A stretch of DNA of 5,047 nucleotides from Chromatiales bacterium (GTDB taxonomy: Bacteria > Pseudomonadota > Gammaproteobacteria > UBA6429 > Thiohalophilaceae): NCBI GenBank assembly GCA_027057985.1, contig JALUTJ010000209.1:1-5047 (forward strand). The letters are read 5' to 3'. The notes below the pieces were generated by a model. That model searched no databases and was not told the origin of the DNA. It worked only from the letters and a program-made list of their open reading frames with translations. Of the stretch, positions 1 to 5,007 are shown piece by piece; within the stretch, counting starts at the first letter, position 1, and every line of letters begins with the position of its first letter. A program made the translations under genes and the position numbers.

Positions 1-1377
1 GCAGCAAGAACCTGTGCTGCAGCCGATCGCACCGGCCATGCTATTTTACATACTTTGTACCAGCAGAATATCCGCGCTAAAACACATTTCTTTGATGAGT
101 ATTATGCGATTGACCTTATCAAGGATAAGGAAGGCTTTATTGTCGGTGCCCTGGTGCTGGAAATTGAAACCGGGGAACCACTGCTCATTGAAGCCAAGAC
201 CACTCTGCTTGCAACAGGTGGAGCAGGACAGTTGTTTCGTACCAATACCAATGCGCATATCAATACCGGTGATGGGCTTGCCATGGCACTGCGAGCCGGC
301 ATCCCGTTACAGGATATGGAATTTTTTCAGTTCCATCCCACCGGCATCGCTGGCAAAGGCATGTTGATTACCGAAGGTGCTCGTGGTGAAGGCGGCTACC
401 TTGTCAACAAGGATGGTGAACGCTTTATGGAACGTTATGCACCGCATGCTAAAGATCTTGCCAGTCGTGACGTGGTGAGTCGGGCCATTGCCACCGAGGT
501 GCGAGAAGGGCGCGGCTGTGGCCCCAATGGCGATTATGTTTTATTGAAACTGGATCACCTCGGGCGTGATGTGCTGTATAAACGCCTGCCGGGTATCTGT
601 GATATGTCAAAAACCTTTATGCATATCGATCCGGCTGAAGAACCGATCCCGGTTTTTCCAACCGCGCATTACACCATGGGAGGTATTCCCACCAATCGCT
701 TTGGACAGGTGGTGGTACCGGTTGACCAGGGGCAGGAGTCGATTCCGGGCCTGTATGCCGTGGGAGAATGTGCCTGCGTTTCCGTGCATGGTGCCAATCG
801 TCTCGGTGGTAATTCCCTGCTGGATATTGTTGTATTTGGTCGGGCTGCGGGAAATGATATTAAAAAGTACCTGGAAATCAATCGTCATCATCGTGAAATC
901 GATAATGAAAGCGTGGAACAGGCACTGGCGCACCTGCATCGCTGGGATCAGCCTGCGACAGAAAACAGTGAGTCGGTCAGTGCACTGCGTGCCGAGTTAC
1001 AGAAAACCATGGAAGACTACTGTAGCGTATTCAGAACCGAGGAGGTGTTACAGGAAGGTCTGGCAAAGGTGCTGGAAATTGAGAAGCGTATGGATAATGT
1101 ACGTATTCATGATCATAGTAAGGTATTCAACACGGCACGCATCGAGGCCATGGAACTGGAAAACCTGGTTGATCTTGCCGTGGCCACGGTGAAGTCTGCA
1201 CTGGAACGTAAGGAAAGCCGGGGCGCACATTCACGCATTGATTATCCTGAACGTGATGACATCAGCTGGTTGAAACACAGTCTATACTACAGGGAAGGAC
1301 ATCGTATGGATTACAAGCCGGTTACGCTGCAGCCGGTATCGGTTGAAAGTTTTCCGCCCAAACCTCGTGTTTATTAA
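1..1377 (+). CDS. sdhA: Succinate dehydrogenase flavoprotein subunit, 5'-truncated by the window edge
   Basis: Catalytic FAD subunit of respiratory complex II; oxidises succinate to fumarate at the cytoplasmic face of the inner membrane. The frame is open from base 1, so the gene starts upstream; 458 codons remain. By motif alignment residue 1 matches about residue 131 of the 588-aa E. coli protein, so the N-terminal FAD-binding GxGxxG and the flavin-linking histidine lie outside. Visible (numbered in the fragment): ATGGAG at 71-76; FHPTG with H112 (E. coli His242); T124/E125 in TEGARGEGG; R156 in SRDVVSR (E. coli Arg286, proton shuttle); H223 in AHYTMGG; R267 in HGANRLGGNS; KESRGAHSR at 404-412; C-terminal FPPKPRVY. 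All active-site residues of this part are intact. TAA stop at 1375-1377; sdhB follows after 11 nt. A TTG at 55 could be mistaken for a start, but similarity continues upstream of it. The complete match to SdhA rather than FrdA is supported by the adjacent sdhB and sdhE. Confidence 0.97.
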   Translation, partial: AARTCAAADRTGHAILHTLYQQNIRAKTHFFDEYYAIDLIKDKEGFIVGALVLEIETGEPLLIEAKTTLLATGGAGQLFRTNTNAHINTGDGLAMALRAGIPLQDMEFFQFHPTGIAGKGMLITEGARGEGGYLVNKDGERFMERYAPHAKDLASRDVVSRAIATEVREGRGCGPNGDYVLLKLDHLGRDVLYKRLPGICDMSKTFMHIDPAEEPIPVFPTAHYTMGGIPTNRFGQVVVPVDQGQESIPGLYAVGECACVSVHGANRLGGNSLLDIVVFGRAAGNDIKKYLEINRHHREIDNESVEQALAHLHRWDQPATENSESVSALRAELQKTMEDYCSVFRTEEVLQEGLAKVLEIEKRMDNVRIHDHSKVFNTARIEAMELENLVDLAVATVKSALERKESRGAHSRIDYPERDDISWLKHSLYYREGHRMDYKPVTLQPVSVESFPPKPRVY

Positions 1378-1388
1378 ACAGGTGAGTT

Positions 1389-2084
1389 ATGCGTTTTAAA
1401 ATCTATCGCTACAACCCGCAAACCGACAAGAAGCCCTACATGCAGGAATTCGTTTTGAATGATGTCACCCCGGACATGATGCTGCGGGATGCCCTGCTTG
1501 CGCTGAAAGCGCAGGATGAAACCTTAAGTTTTCGTCATTCCTGCGGCGAAGGGGTGTGTGGATCCGATGCCATGAATATTAATGGCCGTAATGGACTGGC
1601 CTGTAAAACTCGGGTATCTGAACTGAAGCAGCCGGTTGAAGTCAGACCGGTTCCCGGTATGCCAGTGATTCGTGACCTGGTGGTCGATATGGAACAGTTT
1701 TATCATCACTACCGTGCGGTTAAACCATATTTGATCGTGCATGATCCGGTACCAGAAGTCGAGTTCCGGCAAACTCCGCAGCAGCGTGAAAAGCTTGACG
1801 GACTGTATGAGTGTATTCTTTGCGGTTGTTGCACCACCTCCTGCCCCTCTTTCTGGTGGAACCCGGACAAGTTCCGAGGTCCCGCCGCATTGTTGCAGTC
1901 ATACCGGTTCCTTGCTGACAGTCGTGACCAGGCCACGGCAGAACGACTACAGGATCTCGATGGGCCCTACCGCATGTTCCGTTGCCACTCAATTATGAAC
2001 TGCGTCAATGTCTGCCCCAAGGGACTGAATCCAACCCATGCCATACACAGTATCAAGAAAATGATGGTAAGGGATATGGTGTAA
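1389..2084 (+). CDS. sdhB: Succinate dehydrogenase iron-sulfur subunit
   Basis: 231 aa (E. coli SdhB 238 aa). Passes electrons from the SdhA flavin through three Fe-S clusters to ubiquinone. The N-terminal ferredoxin-like domain (about 1-100) carries the [2Fe-2S] ligands C52, C57, D60 and C72; the Asp in place of the third Cys is normal for this family, as in E. coli. The C-terminal domain carries C142, C145, C148 and C209 for [4Fe-4S], and C152, C199 and C205 for [3Fe-4S]. Quinone-site residues known from E. coli are conserved: P153, W156, W157 (SCPSFWWNP), H200 and I202 (CHSIMNC). The start ATG follows a GGTGAG purine tract at 1381-1386, only a few bases away. The end is fused to the next gene: the TAA stop shares its last A with the ATG of sdhE. 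No anomalies seen. Confidence 0.97.
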   Translation: MRFKIYRYNPQTDKKPYMQEFVLNDVTPDMMLRDALLALKAQDETLSFRHSCGEGVCGSDAMNINGRNGLACKTRVSELKQPVEVRPVPGMPVIRDLVVDMEQFYHHYRAVKPYLIVHDPVPEVEFRQTPQQREKLDGLYECILCGCCTTSCPSFWWNPDKFRGPAALLQSYRFLADSRDQATAERLQDLDGPYRMFRCHSIMNCVNVCPKGLNPTHAIHSIKKMMVRDMV

Positions 2085-2086
2085 TG
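2068..2086 (+). promoter_or_regulatory. Ribosome binding site and TAATG stop/start overlap coupling sdhE to sdhB
   Basis: AAGGG at 2069-2073, inside the last sdhB codons, lies 10 nt before an ATG at 2084-2086 that overlaps the sdhB stop (2082-2084). This is the usual layout for translational coupling by terminating ribosomes and is why the 2084 start is preferred for sdhE. The family-like start at 2108 has no comparable purine tract in front of it. Confidence 0.6.
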
Positions 2087-2353
2087 TTACTGCCGGGCAA
2101 TTTTGAAATGGATGAGTCGCGCCTGCGCTGGCAATGCCGGCGAGGCATGCTGGAACTGGACCTGATGCTGGAGGCTTTCGTAGAAAAGCGATACGACAGT
2201 TTATCTTTAAAATCAAAAAAAGCCTTCCATCAATTATTAAACTGCCAGGATCAGATCTTACTGGATTACCTGATGGGACAGGATATACCTAATAACAAGG
2301 ATGTTGCCGATGTTGTCAAACAAGTTCGAGATGCCGCTGGACCTGACGATTAA
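2084..2353 (+). CDS. sdhE: FAD assembly factor SdhE (YgfY/CptB family)
   Basis: 89 aa, against 88 aa for E. coli SdhE. A small cytoplasmic helical protein that promotes covalent FAD attachment to SdhA (and FrdA where present). From the 2084 start the diagnostic RGxxE motif is R20-G21-E24 in CRRGMLELD, followed by the family YDSLS at 37-41 and the acidic LLNCQDQILLDYLM stretch in the second half. The start is ambiguous. ATG 2084 overlaps the sdhB stop and has a good ribosome site, giving E. coli length. ATG 2108 gives an 81-aa protein beginning MDESRLRW, which resembles the E. coli N-terminus MDINNKARIHW more closely. The frame stays open further upstream inside sdhB, but that would add residues with no family counterpart. 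In E. coli sdhE lies away from sdhCDAB; here it directly follows its client's operon. Confidence 0.93.
   Translation: MLLPGNFEMDESRLRWQCRRGMLELDLMLEAFVEKRYDSLSLKSKKAFHQLLNCQDQILLDYLMGQDIPNNKDVADVVKQVRDAAGPDD
2297..2312 (+). promoter_or_regulatory. Ribosome binding site deciding the ygfX start
   Basis: AAGGA at 2297-2301 lies 8 nt before ATG 2310-2312, ideal spacing. An ATG at 2301 overlaps the purine tract itself and so is poorly placed. A third in-frame ATG at 2331 fits the family N-terminus but has only GAG directly against it. Confidence 0.45.
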
Positions 2354-2759
2354 ACCGTCACGGTTGCTAAAAATCTATTTCATAATTTTATCTTTACTTG
2401 CTGCACTGGCGGTTTTTCTTGCCAGTATTCCTGTTGCGATAAAGTCGATACTGATCATTGCGTTATTGTTTCTGGTGAAACATCTAATGAAGCAGGTGCA
2501 GCCGGTAATTACCCGCTTACATCTCTCTTCACAAAATCAGTGGAAGATCGAAGTCGATGGTCAATCGTATCCAGCACAACTTAACGGCGAATGTATCGTA
2601 ACGGCGTGGTTTGTCTGGCTGAACTTTCGCTGTGTCAATCGTTTTGGCAGGGTGCGGATATTTCGTATTTTAGTATTACCAGACAATATCGATAAGAATG
2701 GATTTCGACAGCTAAAGGCGCGTTTGCGGATTGCTAACCCGCGTCAGAAAAAGTTGTAG
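2310..2759 (+). CDS. ygfX: YgfX/CptA-like small inner-membrane protein
   Basis: 149 aa from ATG 2310; 142 aa if the true start is ATG 2331 (E. coli YgfX is 135 aa). Two hydrophobic helices lie near the N-terminus, about residues 20-40 and 42-56, separated by a proline. A basic stretch and a cytoplasmic domain of about 90 residues follow. Family-like features are the N-terminal LDLTIKPSR, the WKIEVDGQ strand and the C-terminal VLPDNID..GFRQLKARLR. YgfX proteins are usually encoded with sdhE. E. coli YgfX was reported to inhibit FtsZ/MreB, with YgfY (SdhE) as its antitoxin, but that toxin role is disputed and nothing here settles it. The gene overlaps sdhE by 44 nt (23 nt with the later start), suggesting coupled translation. 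Its stop TAG lies inside the GTAG foot of a REP-like repeat. Sequence conservation is low, so the family call rests on architecture, position and the C-terminal motif. Confidence 0.8.
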   Translation: MLSNKFEMPLDLTIKPSRLLKIYFIILSLLAALAVFLASIPVAIKSILIIALLFLVKHLMKQVQPVITRLHLSSQNQWKIEVDGQSYPAQLNGECIVTAWFVWLNFRCVNRFGRVRIFRILVLPDNIDKNGFRQLKARLRIANPRQKKL

Positions 2760-2785
2760 CTCGGCTCAAGCGTAGCGGAGCCGAG
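2756..2785 (+). repeat. REP-like hairpin overlapping the ygfX stop codon
   Basis: A GTAG foot (2756-2759) is followed by a perfect 8-bp inverted repeat: CTCGGCTC (2760-2767), 10-nt loop, GAGCCGAG (2778-2785). A 5' GTAG or GTRG before an imperfect palindrome is the signature of REP elements mobilised by RAYT (TnpA-REP) transposases. AAAAA follows rather than a T-run, so it does not read as an intrinsic terminator on the + strand. Confidence 0.6.
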
Positions 2786-2795
2786 AAAAACATTT

Positions 2796-2821
2796 ACCGC
2801 AAAGTCGCAGAGTTCGCTAAG
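2796..2821 (+). repeat. CGCAAAG-type repeat, left copy
   Basis: 26 bp beginning ACCGCAAAG. It matches the reverse complement of 3140-3165 at 21 of 26 positions by hand alignment, and shares CGCAGAG with the reverse complement of 2872-2889. It resembles the ACCGCAAAGACGCAGAG-type dispersed repeats I recall from many proteobacterial genomes; family membership is from memory, not from a search. Confidence 0.6.
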
Positions 2822-2842
2822 AATTGTTAGATAACTTCTTTT

Positions 2843-2864
2843 GTAGGTCAGAATTTATTCTGAC
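2843..2864 (+). repeat. REP-like hairpin with AT-rich stem tip
   Basis: GTAG (2843-2846) is followed by GTCAGAAT (2847-2854), a TT loop and ATTCTGAC (2857-2864), a perfect 8-bp stem. It has the same frame as the copy at 2965-2986 with paired base changes in the stem. It lies between the forward and reverse CGCAAAG repeats. Confidence 0.65.
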
Positions 2865-2871
2865 AAATAAT

Positions 2872-2889
2872 CTTTGCGTTCTCTGCGTC
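2872..2889 (-). repeat. CGCAAAG-type repeat, internal inverted copy
   Basis: CTTTGCGTTCTCTGCGTC is identical at 17 of 18 positions to 3140-3157 and inverted relative to 2796-2821. It then diverges: the expected TTTGCGGT is replaced by ACCGCG, followed by another TTTGCG at 2900-2905, so the copy looks rearranged or degenerate at its outer end. Confidence 0.6.
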
Positions 2890-2916
2890 ACCGCGTACTT
2901 TGCGTTTATTTGCTTT

Positions 2917-2952
2917 GTCGGTTCCGTCACTTTGTTCCTTGAACCGACCTAC
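2917..2952 (-). repeat. REP-like hairpin in reverse orientation
   Basis: Read on the - strand: GTAG (2952-2949), GTCGGTTC (2948-2941), 16-nt loop, GAACCGAC (2924-2917). The 8-bp stem is perfect. The loop is longer than in the 2-nt-loop copies and holds a second small palindrome, GTTCCTTGAAC at 2934-2944. Confidence 0.55.
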
Positions 2953-2964
2953 GCCTGGTGATCG

Positions 2965-2986
2965 GTAGGTCAGGCTTCAGCCTGAC
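2965..2986 (+). repeat. REP-like hairpin with GC-rich stem tip
   Basis: GTAG (2965-2968) is followed by GTCAGGCT (2969-2976), a TC loop and AGCCTGAC (2979-2986), a perfect 8-bp stem. Six A bases follow. It faces the reverse copy at 2917-2952, with 12 nt between the two GTAG feet. Confidence 0.65.
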
Positions 2987-3004
2987 AAAAAATATCTTGT
3001 TACC

Positions 3005-3118
3005 GGATATTTTTCTCGCAAAACGTTATTCGCGACACGCTATGCGCCATCCCTGGCCGCTCGACGATTTCATCCCTGAAATCGACGGTCGCTCATAACA
3101 TTTTGCTGCAAAATATCC
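3005..3118. repeat. 114-bp palindromic (MITE-like) element with inner hairpins
   Basis: The outer arms at 3005-3029 and 3095-3118 are near-perfect inverted repeats. Each begins GGATATTTT when read inward, then has a 3-4 nt variable gap, then GCAAAACGTTAT on the left against GCAAAATGTTAT on the right. Complementarity continues weakly inward (GCGAC on both sides). The centre holds two smaller hairpins with the same loop: GCCA-TCCC-TGGC at 3046-3057 and CGATTTCA-TCCC-TGAAATCG at 3065-3084. No coding frame is evident, so a small non-autonomous element or structured repeat is more likely than a gene. Confidence 0.6.
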
Positions 3119-3139
3119 TGTTACGTGCAGAAAAGAAAA

Positions 3140-3165
3140 CTTTGCGTTCTCTGTGTCTTTGCGGT
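3140..3165 (-). repeat. CGCAAAG-type repeat, right copy next to the nadB stop
   Basis: 26 bp ending TTTGCGGT. Its reverse complement begins ACCGCAAAG and pairs with the left copy at 2796-2821. It ends 7 nt before the nadB stop codon. With the left copy it brackets almost the whole intergenic region like terminal inverted repeats about 370 bp apart. Confidence 0.6.
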
Positions 3166-3172
3166 GAAAAAA

Positions 3173-4783
3173 CTAAGCTGGTTTTTTGATGGCAAAGTTA
3201 ACCGGATAAAGCACGGTATTGGCCGGCGCATGGCGATTGTCCGGCCTGGGGTGATCCAGGGTGTAATGCAGACCACGGCTTTCTTTTCTGTCAATCGCCG
3301 CCTGGATGATAAGATCTGCTACCACGGCAAGGTTTCGTAGTTCCAGCAGATCACTGGTGACCCGGAAGTTGCCGTAGTACTCATCGATTTCCTTGAGAAG
3401 CAGGTTGACCCGGCTCTTGGCGCGGCGCAGGCGCTTGTCGGTACGCACGATACCAACATAGTCCCACATAAAACGCCGCAGTTCATCCCAGTTATGGGTG
3501 ACCACCACTTCTTCATCGGAATCCGTTACTCGGCTTTCATCCCAGCCGGGCAGCAGGATGATTTCACGTTTCTTTTTCTGCTTCAGAATATGTCGGCTTG
3601 CCGCCTGGGCAAAAACCAGGCATTCAAGAATCGAGTTGCTGGCCATGCGGTTGGCACCATGCAGACCGGTAAAGGCGGTTTCACCAATGGCATAGAGATT
3701 ATTCACATCGCTACGGCCGTTCATGTCGGTCATAATGCCACCGCAGGTGTAATGGGCAGCAGGTACCACCGGGATAGGTTCGCTGGTGATATCGATACCG
3801 TATTCCTTACAGCGCTGGTAAATGGTTGGGAACATGCGCTTGATAAAGCTGGCTGGTTTATGCGAGATATCGAGGTAGACACATTCGGTACCGAGTCGTT
3901 TCATCTCGTGGTCGATAGCACGGGCGACGATGTCGCGTGGTGCCAGCTCGGCGCGTTTATCGAATTTTTTCATAAACGGCGTGCCGTCCGGCAGGCGTAG
4001 AATACCACCTTCACCACGTACCGCTTCTGTAATCAGGAAGGACTTGGCATCCGGATGGTAAAGGCAGGTAGGGTGAAACTGGTTGAACTCCATATTGGCA
4101 ACCCGGCAGCCGGCACGCCAGGCCATGGCAATACCATCACCGGTAGAGGTGTCCGGGTTGCTGGTATAAAGATACACCTTACTTGCACCGCCGGTAGCCA
4201 GTACTGTCTGCTGGGCATGGAAAACTTCTACCCGGTTGTACTTGCGATCAAGAATATAGGCGCCAAGACAACAGTTGCCGTTGCCTTTACCCATTTTATG
4301 CGTGGTAATGAGGTCAATGGCATTATGGTGTTCAAAAATTTCGATATTTGGATGGGTGCGCACCCGGTGTTCCAGCGTGGTTTCAATCGCTCGGCCACTG
4401 GCATCCTGGGCATGGATAATGCGACGCTGCGAATGCCCGCCTTCCCGGGTGAGGTGATAGCCTCTGTCATCCTGGGTACGGGTAAACTCGATGCCCTGAT
4501 CGATGAGCCAGTGAATATTCTCGGCACCATGTTCAACGGTAAAACGCACCACCTTTTCATCACAGAGCCCGGCACCGGCTGCAAGGGTATCCTGTACATG
4601 AGCCTCGACAGAATCTTCCGGGTCGAGTACGGCCGCCACGCCACCCTGGGCATAGAGCGTGGAGCCTTCGCGCAAAATACCTTTGGAAATCAATGAGATA
4701 TGATGCGTGTCAGCCAGCCGCAGTGCCAGGCTTAAACCGGCTGCGCCACCGCCGATGATAAGGATATCGGTATTATGCTGCAT
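3173..4783 (-). CDS. nadB: L-aspartate oxidase
   Basis: 536 aa (E. coli NadB 540 aa). Cytoplasmic FAD enzyme oxidising L-aspartate to iminoaspartate, which NadA condenses with dihydroxyacetone phosphate to quinolinate for NAD synthesis. The FAD motif is GGGAAG at 11-16, followed by [13 protein letters not shown] at 40-52. E114 in HLTREGGHS matches E. coli Glu121, a residue typical of aspartate oxidase rather than succinate dehydrogenase. H237 (FHPT), T252/E253 ([10 protein letters not shown]), R283 (APRDIVAR), H344 (AHYTCGG) and R379 ([10 protein letters not shown]) match E. coli His244, Thr259/Glu260, Arg290, His351 and Arg386 with a constant offset of 7. The C-terminal helical domain contains [18 protein letters not shown] and [14 protein letters not shown] is bound non-covalently in this enzyme. 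The start is fixed by the N-terminus [16 protein letters not shown]; the ribosome site before it is weak. Transcribed away from rpoE and convergent with the sdh operon. nadA is not in the window. Confidence 0.98.
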   Translation of the reverse strand: MQHNTDILIIGGGAAGLSLALRLADTHHISLISKGILREGSTLYAQGGVAAVLDPEDSVEAHVQDTLAAGAGLCDEKVVRFTVEHGAENIHWLIDQGIEFTRTQDDRGYHLTREGGHSQRRIIHAQDASGRAIETTLEHRVRTHPNIEIFEHHNAIDLITTHKMGKGNGNCCLGAYILDRKYNRVEVFHAQQTVLATGGASKVYLYTSNPDTSTGDGIAMAWRAGCRVANMEFNQFHPTCLYHPDAKSFLITEAVRGEGGILRLPDGTPFMKKFDKRAELAPRDIVARAIDHEMKRLGTECVYLDISHKPASFIKRMFPTIYQRCKEYGIDITSEPIPVVPAAHYTCGGIMTDMNGRSDVNNLYAIGETAFTGLHGANRMASNSILECLVFAQAASRHILKQKKKREIILLPGWDESRVTDSDEEVVVTHNWDELRRFMWDYVGIVRTDKRLRRAKSRVNLLLKEIDEYYGNFRVTSDLLELRNLAVVADLIIQAAIDRKESRGLHYTLDHPRPDNRHAPANTVLYPVNFAIKKPA

Positions 4784-4805
4784 GAAGAAGACGATTCTCT
4801 ATATC

Positions 4806-4833
4806 GTTATAATGAAAGGTGTTAAAGTAGCAA
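4806..4833 (-). promoter_or_regulatory. Candidate sigma-70 promoter for nadB
   Basis: On the - strand, TTGCTA (4833-4828) and TATAAC (4811-4806) are separated by 16 bp: 4 of 6 and 5 of 6 matches to the -35 and -10 consensus. Transcription would start near 4799, leaving a leader of only about 16 nt before the nadB ATG. Prediction by eye only; in an AT-rich region such matches arise by chance fairly easily. Confidence 0.4.
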
Positions 4834-4929
4834 CGTTTTGAAGATTCTACCTGAAAAATGCAAATAACAGCTATAAAAATAACCTGGCGACAGCAGTTTT
4901 GTTAAAAATAAATAATTTCAATAATTGGC

Positions 4930-4956
4930 GAACTCTGGCCCGATTTGTATGTCTAG
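4930..4956 (+). promoter_or_regulatory. Sigma-E (ECF)-type promoter upstream of rpoE
   Basis: GAACTC (4930-4935), a 16-bp spacer and TCTAG (4952-4956) closely fit the RpoE/AlgU promoter pattern (about GAACTT, N16, TCTRA). The predicted start point is near 4961-4963, about 43 nt before the rpoE ATG. rpoE/algU autoregulation from such a promoter is established in E. coli and Pseudomonas; its use here is inferred from position and exact spacing. Confidence 0.7.
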
Positions 4957-4961
4957 TTACA

Positions 4962-5007
4962 CATTCGGGAAGCCTTTATAAATGCAGGAAAAGGAACGAC
5001 CCGAATG
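4962..5007 (+). promoter_or_regulatory. rpoE leader hairpin pairing both the ribosome site and start codon
   Basis: CATTCGGG (4962-4969) is perfectly complementary to CCCGAATG (5000-5007), whose last three bases are the rpoE ATG. Inside, CCTTT (4973-4977) is complementary to AAAGG (4990-4994), which overlaps the Shine-Dalgarno AAGGA (4991-4995). The inner helix has a 12-nt apical loop (4978-4989) and is separated from the outer helix by a 3x5 internal loop. The 5' arm begins about where the predicted sigma-E transcript starts. The pairing is read directly; a regulatory role is inference. Confidence 0.5.
4991..4995 (+). promoter_or_regulatory. Ribosome binding site of rpoE
   Basis: AAGGA lies 9 nt before ATG 5005. 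Reading the rpoE frame upstream, no ATG, GTG or TTG occurs before an in-frame TAG at 4954, so this site and start are the only plausible pair. Confidence 0.75.

Larger units (their letters stand above)
2760..3172. other. Gene-free convergent intergenic region made mostly of repeats
   Basis: This 413-bp gap between the converging ends of ygfX and nadB shows no open frame resembling a protein. Order from the left: REP-like hairpin (+), CGCAAAG repeat (forward), REP-like hairpin (+), CGCAAAG repeat (reverse), REP-like hairpin (-), REP-like hairpin (+), AT-rich hairpin, 114-bp imperfect palindrome, CGCAAAG repeat (reverse). None of the GC-rich hairpins is followed by a clear U-tract in either direction, so no classical intrinsic terminator can be assigned; the stacked hairpins may still stop or stabilise transcript 3' ends. 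No transposase or RNA gene was recognised. Confidence 0.8.

Noticed and set aside
55..57. TTG as the start of sdhA
   Set aside because: The 18 codons upstream (AARTCAAADRTGHAILHT) already match SdhA, so the gene continues beyond the window edge.
566..1192. 208-codon open frame on the + strand inside sdhA
   Set aside because: It overlaps strongly conserved sdhA in another frame, and its translation is rich in Trp, Arg and Cys with no recognisable family; a shadow frame.
2988..3014. AT-rich hairpin AAAAATATC/GATATTTTT as a bidirectional terminator
   Set aside because: The stem is nearly all A-T and its T-run is part of the stem itself; it also overlaps the direct repeat and palindrome arm, so a terminator call is not secure.
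2796..3165. CRISPR array from repeated short motifs
   Set aside because: The repeats differ in sequence, alternate in orientation and have irregular spacing; no constant repeat-spacer unit.
3167..3187. AAAAAAC...GTTTTTT inverted repeat across the nadB stop as a terminator
   Set aside because: The stem is almost entirely A-T with one G-C pair, and its centre is nadB coding sequence; too weak to claim, although a T-run does follow the stop on the - strand.
3125..3340. 71-codon + strand frame between the repeats and the nadB end
   Set aside because: It starts inside the repeat region, runs antisense into nadB and encodes nothing recognisable.
3494..4696. Long + strand open frames (3494-4000, 4055-4696) antisense to nadB
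   Set aside because: nadB is intact with all catalytic residues on the other strand; these frames show no domain or convincing ribosome site and arise from its codon structure.
4899..4927. Sigma-70 promoter TTGTTA-N17-TAATTG for rpoE
   Set aside because: The -10 match is poor (2 of 6) in an AT-rich stretch; the sigma-E-type site downstream is far better.
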